Positions 1-4,981 of a stretch of DNA of 5,753 nt are shown here, one piece after another. The notes under the pieces were generated by a model. The model was not told where the DNA came from, searched no databases, and saw only the letters and a program-made list of their open reading frames with translations. This DNA is from Desulfobacterales bacterium. GTDB lineage: Bacteria; Desulfobacterota; DSM-4660; Desulfatiglandales; B25-G16. The stretch spans positions 1 through 5,753 of the forward strand of contig JABXJY010000177.1 of assembly GCA_013375385.1 (NCBI GenBank). The letters are read 5' to 3'. The number at the start of each line of letters is the position of its first letter. Position 1 is the first letter of the stretch. The position numbers and the translations under genes are program-made.

Positions 1-22
1 CAAGGCTCACAAACTACACGAC

Positions 23-51
23 GAGATTGCTTCGCTAACGCTCGCAATGAC
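23..51 (+). repeat. Half copy of the CATTGCGAG palindromic repeat
   Basis: The segment GAGATTGCTTCG followed by CTCGCAATGAC matches the right half of the complete element at 1816-1884: GAGATTGCTTCG occurs at 1857-1868 and CTCGCAATGAC at 1874-1884. The left arm (GTCATTGCGAG...GCAATCT) is not present in bases 1-22. It may lie just outside the window with a longer loop, or be absent. This is a small non-coding palindromic repeat family, with no coding capacity. Confidence 0.75.
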
Positions 52-403
52 AACTTTTTAATGAAACGCTATACTAGGAGTAAAGGCGATCAAGAGCTCT
101 GACATTACTTATTCACCTTGGCCGCTTTGCCATGGATTAGGCGTCCGGGCTCAGACGGAACAGATGGTCAGAATCAGTGGAATAGCCAGATTCACATTTC
201 ACAGAGAATTTGACCTCAGATTAGACAATCTGCTAAACTCTTGACTATAGTATTCTTTAAAAAATTTAGATCCATAGCGATTATAAACTTTGGCAGGTGT
301 TGAGTTTTTGGGTTCAGGAATTCAGCACACTATACACGATTTCAGGTTTCTTCCATGAGACCAAAATTCGAGATTTCGACTCGACTCCAAATGATGATTC
401 TCT

Positions 404-431
404 TTGACATAAATTTATTTTTGATTATTGT
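404..431 (+). promoter_or_regulatory. Possible sigma-70-type promoter for the 599 gene
   Basis: A perfect -35 hexamer TTGACA (404-409) is followed after 16 bases by TATTGT (426-431), a 4/6 match to the -10 consensus, within AT-rich DNA. Transcription would begin near 438 and leave an untranslated leader of about 160 nt before the GTG at 599. The -10 is mediocre, so this is a candidate only. A second TTGACT at 241-246 has no good -10 partner. Confidence 0.4.
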
Positions 432-479
432 CATTTTTTGTCTATCCTTATTTCAAACCTCTTGTAAAGGGTCATCCAT

Positions 480-531
480 ATGAAGAAACGACTCAAATAT
501 TGCCTATCTAACCCCTAATTTGAGGGTTTTT
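480..531 (+). promoter_or_regulatory. Leader ORF plus small hairpin with T run (attenuator-like?)
   Basis: An ATG at 480 opens a 12-codon frame (MKKRLKYCLSNP) ending in TAA at 516-518, with AAAGGG eight bases upstream. Its last sense codons and stop overlap a short hairpin: AACCC (510-514) pairs with GGGTT (524-528), and Ts continue to 531. This layout resembles a leader-peptide or weak intrinsic-terminator arrangement between the candidate promoter and the gene at 599. The stem is only five base pairs with a nine-base loop, and the peptide has no run of regulatory codons, so coincidence is a real possibility. Confidence 0.2.
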
Positions 532-581
532 GAAAATAGGGTATAAGGATTAGGAAAATCATTTCAAGAGAAGTTACCCAC

Positions 582-588
582 GAGGAGG
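582..588 (+). promoter_or_regulatory. Ribosome binding site supporting the GTG start at 599
   Basis: GAGGAGG is a near-complete anti-16S match, placed ten bases before GTG 599. The first in-frame ATG is at codon 25 (671), inside the first membrane segment and without a comparable site, so this site decides the start. Confidence 0.8.
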
Positions 589-598
589 CCATTAAACG

Positions 599-1765
599 GT
601 GAGGGTCGGCAAGGTCAGCGGACCATATTTTATTTTGATTCTACTGGTGATTGCGGCAGTCTTCTTTGCCATGCTGAGACCATTTTTGGTCTCCATCCTG
701 CTGGCCGCGATCTTGGCAGGGCTCATTTACCCACTTTACGACTGGATGCGCCGCAGGATCTGGAACAAGCCTGCCTTCTGCTCCATCATCTGTGTTGTCC
801 TCGTGCTGTTGCTCATTATTCTGCCTCTGATCTCGGCTCTGGGCCTCTTAACCGTGCAGGCTCTGCAGTTCAAGGATACTGTCGATGAGAAGGTAAAGGA
901 AGTAATGGAGAAAGGGCCTGGTTGGATTGAGCGTCTAAAGCGTCATCCGCTGGCAGAGAAAATCGAAATCGAAGACTTCGACTGGCAGGGAAAGGCTGCC
1001 GAGGGTGCAAAGCTCATCAGTACCCTGCTCATTAAGGCCATCACCAAGACCTCACAGAGCACATTCCAAACTGTGGCGATGTCCTTCATAATGCTCTACA
1101 CCCTCTTTTACTTCCTCATAGATGGTCCCGCCCTGCTCAACAGGATCAAGTACCTCAGTCCTTTGAAGGATGAATACGAAGACCTGATCATCAAGAAGTT
1201 TATTTCCATAACCAAGGCAACCATCAAGGGGACTGTTATCATCGGAGTGATCCAGGGCAGCATGGGAGGAATCATCTTTGCCATATTCGGTGTTGGCTCG
1301 TCGGTATTCTGGGGGACGGTCATGGTGATCCTTTCCATCATTCCGGGGATAGGAGCTGCCCTCATCTGGGTTCCTGCCCTGGTGATAAAGATGCTCACCG
1401 GTCACATTGGCCCGGGGATTGGCATCCTGGTAGGTGGGATATTAATCAGCGTGTCAGATAATTTTCTCCGTCCTGTCCTCATAGGCAAGGATACCAAGAT
1501 GCACACACTCCTGATCCTTTTCTCCACCCTCGGCGGAATAGCCCTTTTTGGCATCGTGGGATTCATCCTGGGCCCCATTCTCGCCGCAGTCTTCTTAACG
1601 GTAACGGATATCTATGCGAGCGAGTACCGGGAGGAACTGGAAAGTCTTACCTCTGGTAGTACCTCGCCGTCTCACAAACCACTTCAGGCAGACGTCGATT
1701 CGACAGAGAAGGCTGATCCCTCAGAAAAAGAGGATTCTCAAGAACCTCTCAATAATAACCACTGA
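599..1765 (+). CDS. AI-2E/PerM family (UPF0118) transporter
   Basis: A 388-residue inner-membrane protein of the AI-2E transporter family, which includes TqsA, PerM and YdiK. Members have been linked to autoinducer-2 or small-molecule export and Na+(Li+)/H+ antiport, so the substrate here is unknown. The order of segments is typical: hydrophobic helices at about 9-28, 29-48 and 60-86, a soluble charged stretch at 90-135, then helices near 155-175, 210-232, 236-264, 270-286 and 302-338. Family signatures are FIMLYTLFYFLIDG (163-176), the Q219-containing glycine-rich segment leading to SIIPGIGAALIWVPA (246-260), and SDNFLRPVLIG (286-296) followed by GGIALFGIVGFILGP (312-326). Length is normal for the family. 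The tail after residue 340 is hydrophilic and rich in Ser, Glu, Asp and Lys, with no recognised domain. The gene stands alone: the next plus-strand gene is over 450 bases away behind its own promoter. GTG is chosen as start from the strong ribosome site. Confidence 0.92.
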   Translation: MRVGKVSGPYFILILLVIAAVFFAMLRPFLVSILLAAILAGLIYPLYDWMRRRIWNKPAFCSIICVVLVLLLIILPLISALGLLTVQALQFKDTVDEKVKEVMEKGPGWIERLKRHPLAEKIEIEDFDWQGKAAEGAKLISTLLIKAITKTSQSTFQTVAMSFIMLYTLFYFLIDGPALLNRIKYLSPLKDEYEDLIIKKFISITKATIKGTVIIGVIQGSMGGIIFAIFGVGSSVFWGTVMVILSIIPGIGAALIWVPALVIKMLTGHIGPGIGILVGGILISVSDNFLRPVLIGKDTKMHTLLILFSTLGGIALFGIVGFILGPILAAVFLTVTDIYASEYREELESLTSGSTSPSHKPLQADVDSTEKADPSEKEDSQEPLNNNH

Positions 1766-1784
1766 ATTTGCCAAAGAAAGTGTA

Positions 1785-1909
1785 CTAATACAAACGCAAT
1801 CAAATTTGTTACATCGTCATTGCGAGCCCGAAGGGTGTGGCAATCTGTGTCTCTATGAGATTGCTTCGTTTTACTCGCAATGACATTTTAAATAATGCGT
1901 TTGTATCAG
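1785..1909. repeat. Complete CATTGCGAG palindromic repeat nested in an outer inverted repeat
   Basis: The core is GTCATTGCGAG (1816-1826) against CTCGCAATGAC (1874-1884), a perfect 11-bp arm pair. Inside it, CGAAG (1829-1833) pairs with CTTCG (1864-1868) and GCAATCT (1840-1846) with AGATTGC (1858-1864), these two inner pairs sharing one base. Outside it, 1785-1798 pairs with 1896-1909 at 13 of 14 positions, including a perfect TACAAACGCA/TGCGTTTGTA block. The core is a non-autonomous, REP/MITE-like small repeat with no coding capacity. A half copy is at 23-51. It lies 20 bases after the stop codon of the AI-2E-family gene, so the transcript could fold into a long hairpin that protects or ends that mRNA, although no T run follows. 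Confidence 0.8.
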
Positions 1910-2085
1910 ATACTCTGTTGGGATCTCAATTTGCTGCATTTTATTTCTCGATACAGTTCCCTCGCCCATTCTAAAATCATACAGGGGATCAAATCGTTTT
2001 GTCCAGGGTAAATCATTCTATTAATGAGGGTACCCAGGAAAACTCCCTGCCCGTCCTTTGCATCCAACTCAACCCTTCTCGCCAA
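1906..2085 (-). CDS. Doubtful 59-codon ORF or gene remnant
   Basis: On the minus strand a TTG at 2085 opens a 59-codon frame ending in TGA at 1906-1908, inside the outer arm of the repeat. The translation begins MARRVELDAKDGQG and has a helical-looking end (MILEWARELYREI, residues 36-48), which reads like protein rather than noise, but I recognise no family. Against it: TTG start, no clear ribosome site, an in-frame TAG only two codons upstream, and a length that chance can produce. It could be the C-terminal scrap of a gene truncated when the repeat arrived. The rest of the 1766-2226 gap shows only the repeat and the promoter at 2127-2156. Confidence 0.2.
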   Translation of the reverse strand: MARRVELDAKDGQGVFLGTLINRMIYPGQNDLIPCMILEWARELYREIKCSKLRSQQSI

Positions 2086-2126
2086 ACACTAACCCACTCA
2101 CCGCATGTGTTGTGGACACTCTTGCC

Positions 2127-2156
2127 TTGACACACAAATCCGTTTCTTTCTATACT
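2127..2156 (+). promoter_or_regulatory. Near-consensus sigma-70 promoter for the diiron-phosphatase gene
   Basis: A perfect TTGACA (2127-2132) is followed after 18 bases by TATACT (2151-2156), a 5/6 match to TATAAT. The transcript would start near 2163 and give a leader of roughly 64 nt to GTG 2227. A short GTGT/ACAC inverted repeat (2107-2110/2116-2119) lies just upstream of the -35, but it is too small to call an operator. Confidence 0.65.
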
Positions 2157-2213
2157 CGTCCTTGGAAAAAAGGGACTTCTTATCATTATCGAAAGGATTG
2201 TTGGTACAGAATT

Positions 2214-2218
2214 AGGAG
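2214..2218 (+). promoter_or_regulatory. Ribosome binding site supporting the GTG start at 2227
   Basis: AGGAG lies eight bases before GTG 2227, which is ideal spacing. The protein begins well before the first MBL-fold strand, which fits a complete N-terminus. Confidence 0.75.
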
Positions 2219-2226
2219 AGCTTAAG

Positions 2227-3774
2227 GTGCAAGCCTCAGCTTACGACAAAGCTGTGAAAATATCGGAGCACGTCTATTGGGTTGGAACGTATGACCCCAG
2301 TGATAAGTTCCAGTGCAACTCGTATTTGATTGTGATCGACGGAAAGGGAGTTATTATTGATCCCGGCTCCACGCTCTACCTTGAAAATCTGATTAGGAAA
2401 CTGTCGGAACTGGTCGATTTAAAGGATATTTCCCACATTATTATCCAGCATCAAGACCCGGATGTGGCTGGCAATATTGTTATGTTGATGGACACCATCC
2501 GAGCTCGCGGCAATGAAATGTGTAAAATCATCACGCATAAAAGAACCTCCGCCCTCATTCGCCACTATGGCGGCGATCTCAAATTTGAATATTCAAATGA
2601 ACTGCCAGGACAGAAATTGACACTTGGGGTTGGCTCCATACTGGAATTTATCCATACCCCCTATCTCCATGCCCCCGGGGCCATAGCAACCTATTTCAGC
2701 AGAGATAAGATGCTCTTTTCGGGTGACATCTTTGGTGGTATGATCGATAAATGGGACCTTTTCGCCGGCAAAAACTACTTTGAGGAGATTACATCTTTTC
2801 ATGAAGATTACATGCCCGCAAAGGAATTACTCCTTTATGCCATGACTAAGTTTGAGCGCTACGATATAGAAATGATAGCCCCCCAACATGGCTCCGTCCT
2901 AAACAAAAAACAAGCAAAGACAATGATCGACAAGTTCAAAGACTTCGAATGCGGTTTATTCATAGACCAGGCGTTTAGGGAGGAGCTCTATGCTGCGCGG
3001 AAACGGATAGAGGAGCAAAATAAGATAATGAGTGAAGAGCTGTCCCTGGCAGGTCATTTCCAGCGAACTCTGCTGCCTGACAAAAGCGCTACTGAATGGG
3101 ACACACGAATTGACATTGGCTTCTTGTTTCAACCATGCAGCCAGGTTTCGGGCGATTTCCTCATTATCGATAGAATTGATGAACACCACCTGGGGGTTAT
3201 GGTTACCGATGTAGTTGGACACGGGGTTATGCCAGGGTTGGCAACTATCCAGGTAAAGACGCTTTTTGACGAGCACAAAAGGGAATCCTTAAGCCCCGGC
3301 ATCGTCCTCAGAACCATTAATGAGAGGTCATTCAGTGTATCCGAAAACGATATTTTCTTAACTGCTCTTTACGTGGTTTACGATCTTGACAGATCAACGG
3401 TTACAATAGCTTCCGCCGGCGGTATACCCCCGATTTACTATAGCGCCAGGCAAGGGGAAGGGAAGCTTATTGCACTTGCAGGCACCCCCCTCGGAATGTG
3501 CGAGGGCCGCGAGTGCCAGATAACGGAGGACAGTTTTTCTGTTGGAAAAGATGACTTTTTAATTGTTCAAACAGACGGTTTAATTGAGTGTTTCAATAAC
3601 AGAAATGAACCCTTTGAGCGACTCAAGAGTCAGCGGAAGTTCATGGAAGAAATAAACAAAGAGCGTAGTTCCCAAGAAGTTCTTGATGCCATTATGGAAA
3701 AGGTAAATAGGCACAAGGGGGAAGATAAGGAATTTGATGATGATGTAACCATTGCTGTCATCAAGAAAAGGTAG
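2227..3774 (+). CDS. ODP-type diiron (MBL-fold) sensor fused to SpoIIE/RsbU-type PPM serine phosphatase
   Basis: A 515-residue cytosolic two-domain signalling protein. Residues 10-240 form a metallo-beta-lactamase fold of the flavodiiron/ODP type. Its metal-ligand positions are filled: H75-x-D77-x-D79 (flavodiiron proteins have HxExD), H148 in LHAPG, D167 in FSGDIFGG and H221 in PQHG. The flavodoxin domain of flavodiiron enzymes is absent, so O2 or NO reduction as a main job is unlikely and sensing is the better inference. Residues 245-285 are a charged helical, probably coiled-coil, linker ending in the FQRTLLP motif that precedes SpoIIE-type phosphatases. Residues 290-513 are the Mn/Mg-dependent PPM phosphatase, with SGD (D310), TDVVGHG (D328), QTDGLIE (D450) and DDVT (D505, D506). 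The usual AGHNPP loop reads AGGIPP (397-402). Partners of such phosphatases are usually phosphorylated STAS anti-anti-sigma proteins, but none is encoded here. It has its own promoter and appears monocistronic. The family calls are firm; the ligand and target are inference. Confidence 0.9.
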   Translation: MQASAYDKAVKISEHVYWVGTYDPSDKFQCNSYLIVIDGKGVIIDPGSTLYLENLIRKLSELVDLKDISHIIIQHQDPDVAGNIVMLMDTIRARGNEMCKIITHKRTSALIRHYGGDLKFEYSNELPGQKLTLGVGSILEFIHTPYLHAPGAIATYFSRDKMLFSGDIFGGMIDKWDLFAGKNYFEEITSFHEDYMPAKELLLYAMTKFERYDIEMIAPQHGSVLNKKQAKTMIDKFKDFECGLFIDQAFREELYAARKRIEEQNKIMSEELSLAGHFQRTLLPDKSATEWDTRIDIGFLFQPCSQVSGDFLIIDRIDEHHLGVMVTDVVGHGVMPGLATIQVKTLFDEHKRESLSPGIVLRTINERSFSVSENDIFLTALYVVYDLDRSTVTIASAGGIPPIYYSARQGEGKLIALAGTPLGMCEGRECQITEDSFSVGKDDFLIVQTDGLIECFNNRNEPFERLKSQRKFMEEINKERSSQEVLDAIMEKVNRHKGEDKEFDDDVTIAVIKKR

Positions 3775-3780
3775 CCGTGA

Positions 3781-3899
3781 GCGCTAAAAAGCGCGTGACT
3801 GAGCCCCAGCCGACACTAACGTATCATCTAACAATCCAAGGATGGGAAATAAGAGAAGCTCTCTTACAGGCCCGTTATTATCTAGGCGCTGTTCAGCGC
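3781..3899. repeat. Pair of hairpins with identical GCGCT/AGCGC stems, plus a third hairpin between
   Basis: GCGCT-AAAA-AGCGC at 3781-3794 and GCGCT-GTTC-AGCGC at 3886-3899 share the same five-base stem with different tetraloops, 105 bases apart. Between them TAAGAGA (3850-3856) pairs with TCTCTTA (3860-3866) over a three-base loop. The first hairpin begins six bases after the sensor-phosphatase stop codon and could stabilise or help end that mRNA. The absence of a following T run makes an intrinsic terminator unlikely. Confidence 0.4.
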
Positions 3900-3927
3900 A
3901 AAAGTGCAACATTTTCCTATTAGTCAT
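3784..3927 (-). CDS. Possible small ORF or gene remnant (47 codons)
   Basis: An ATG at 3927 on the minus strand, with GGAGGG (3939-3944) eleven bases upstream, opens a 47-codon frame beginning MTNRKMLHFCAEQRL and ending in TAG at 3784-3786. The same frame stays open upstream to 4152, giving 122 stop-free codons in total, with a GTG at 3960 as another possible start (58 codons). I do not recognise the translation. It may be a small gene downstream of the hydrolase on the same strand, a decayed gene whose start has been lost, or chance. A stop-free run of this length is uncommon but not improbable at this base composition. Confidence 0.22.
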   Translation of the reverse strand: MTNRKMLHFCAEQRLDNNGPVRELLLFPILGLLDDTLVSAGAQSRAF

Positions 3928-4048
3928 AGCCCAGACTACCCTCCGAAGAGTTATGACCACTGTTTTGTAGTCTTCAATCCAACCTGCGGGTGAGCGATCA
4001 ATATCCCAGTGTAGTAATAACGCATTCTCCCAATCCCTCCGTCCTCCA

Positions 4049-4091
4049 ACCCAGTCCCTGGTCTGATCAGGGGATAAGGTGTTGACTGGGT
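4049..4091 (-). terminator. Inverted repeat downstream of the hydrolase gene, possible terminator stem
   Basis: ACCCAGTC (4049-4056) and GACTGGGT (4084-4091) form a perfect eight-base stem. Inside it CCTG (4057-4060) and CAGG (4068-4071) can form a second short stem. It lies about 40 bases past the stop codon of the minus-strand hydrolase. The 27-base interior and the lack of a T run on the downstream side argue against a classical Rho-independent terminator, so it may instead be a 3'-end stabilising structure. Confidence 0.25.
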
Positions 4092-4129
4092 GGCGCGAAG
4101 CTACTTTCTGGTGGTTTGAGAGATAATGA

Positions 4130-4981
4130 TTAGTTTTTGCTCTCAGCCAGGATTACTCTTGCGGCAGTCTTGTATTGCTCTCCTATCCACGACTGGGGCA
4201 GGCCTTCTCTTGCGACCTCATCCTTCGGGAAAAAATTGATAACTCCGCTTTTTTCAACCATCTCTTCAATGGTAAGACCTTTGAGTTCGAAGTCCTTGAC
4301 TTCCTCTTCAAGGTTTTGAAAGAAGCAAGCGTATTTCTCGACCATCTCTTTTCCGCCCACAGGGCCATGACCGGGTACCACCACTTCAATATCCATCAAT
4401 AATATCTTCCGAAGTGTTTCCTTCCATGCGCTAAAATGGGCTTGCCCAAAATAGGGAAATTGTGCCTCGACGGTATCACCTGTGAATACTGCCCGGTCTT
4501 CTGCCAAATACACAAGTATCGTTCCGGGAGAATGTCCGGCAACAAACTCGAGGATAATTGTGGCGTCACCCATATCCAGTGTAAGTCTTTTTTCAAAGGT
4601 TATGAGTGGCGAAACGATGTCTAGATTATCAATATCGGGTTCAATATCAGCAAGAACATCAGGGAAAGCACCTCGGATAATTTGCTTAAGCGCCTGTTTG
4701 TTCCCGAGGAAACTAATTCCCTTGGCGGCAGTTGAATGGCAAATGACATTCTCAGTTAAGACGGCATTTCCCATAACATGGTCAAAGTGATGATCTGTAT
4801 TAATGAGATAGGCTATGTCCTGGCCCGTTAGTTCACGGATACGGCTCGCCCAATCCTCTGCGTCCCTGGGTAAGAAGGGGCTGTCAATGAGAACCAGTCC
4901 TTTCTTTGTGGAGATACAACTGACATTAGCCCCCATATATTCTGTCTCAACAAAGATCCTTTTTTTATAAGTCTGCACCAT
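4130..4981 (-). CDS. MBL-fold metallo-hydrolase
   Basis: A 283-residue cytosolic protein of the metallo-beta-lactamase superfamily, group of glyoxalase II-like hydrolases, with no signal peptide. The metal site reads D63-H-H65-F-D67-H68 in the motif NTDHHFDHVMGN, then H150 in AGHSPGT, D169 in FTGDT and H205 in PGHGPV. The first position of the usual HxHxDH motif is therefore Asp rather than His; the other ligands are intact, so a one- or two-metal hydrolase is still expected. A helical C-terminal part (about 220-283) follows the fold and may shape the substrate pocket. The start ATG lies inside the end of the upstream acyl-CoA dehydrogenase gene, a 17-nt overlap with no strong ribosome site of its own, pointing to translational coupling. 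The context suggests an acyl thioester or related ester substrate, but this is inference and the fold alone does not define it. Confidence 0.88.
   Translation of the reverse strand: MVQTYKKRIFVETEYMGANVSCISTKKGLVLIDSPFLPRDAEDWASRIRELTGQDIAYLINTDHHFDHVMGNAVLTENVICHSTAAKGISFLGNKQALKQIIRGAFPDVLADIEPDIDNLDIVSPLITFEKRLTLDMGDATIILEFVAGHSPGTILVYLAEDRAVFTGDTVEAQFPYFGQAHFSAWKETLRKILLMDIEVVVPGHGPVGGKEMVEKYACFFQNLEEEVKDFELKGLTIEEMVEKSGVINFFPKDEVAREGLPQSWIGEQYKTAARVILAESKN

Larger units (their letters stand above)
1..598. other. Intergenic region with no supported gene
   Basis: No frame in this stretch has both a convincing start and a useful length. Apart from the half repeat at 23-51, it holds a small perfect hairpin at 217-232 (CAGATT, loop AGAC, AATCTG), AT-rich DNA from about 235 to 480, and a possible promoter and leader region before the gene at 599. 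A plus-strand frame is open from about 65 to the stop near 242 and a minus-strand frame of about 40 codons covers 205-325. Neither has a credible start, and I do not recognise the translations, so both are treated as chance or as untraceable gene debris. Confidence 0.6.
3775..4129. other. Gap between convergent genes, hairpin-rich
   Basis: This separates the 3' ends of the sensor-phosphatase gene and the MBL hydrolase gene. It holds several short perfect hairpins, a larger inverted repeat near the hydrolase end, and a minus-strand frame free of stops from 4152 down to the TAG at 3784-3786 (122 codons). None of the hairpins is followed by a T run on either strand, so no standard intrinsic terminator can be named. 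Confidence 0.55.

Noticed and set aside
65..242. Plus-strand stop-free frame of about 59 codons
   Set aside because: No start codon or ribosome site near its beginning, and the translation matches nothing I recognise; length is within chance expectation.
241..270. TTGACT followed by AT-rich DNA as a promoter
   Set aside because: No acceptable -10 hexamer at 16-18 bases; the best candidate, TTTAGA, matches only three positions.
1052..1405. Minus-strand ORFs of 96-117 codons inside the transporter gene
   Set aside because: They are antisense shadows of a clear coding frame with no family features of their own.
1614..1883. 89-codon plus-strand ORF overlapping the end of the AI-2E-family gene and the repeat
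   Set aside because: It lies out of frame within the transporter gene and reads through the palindromic repeat, so its translation is an artefact.
23..1884. Palindromic repeats as CRISPR units
   Set aside because: There are only one and a half copies, widely spaced, with no regular repeat-spacer array and no cas genes; they match a dispersed small palindromic repeat type instead.
2227..2950. N-terminal half as a true flavodiiron O2/NO reductase or beta-lactamase
   Set aside because: No flavodoxin domain is present, and the motif order (HxDxD, LHAPG, SGDIFGG, QHG) is that of the diiron ODP-type fold, not a zinc beta-lactamase.
4137..4790. Plus-strand ORFs of 60-102 codons opposite the MBL hydrolase
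   Set aside because: The minus strand carries a complete MBL fold with its motifs; these are antisense shadows.
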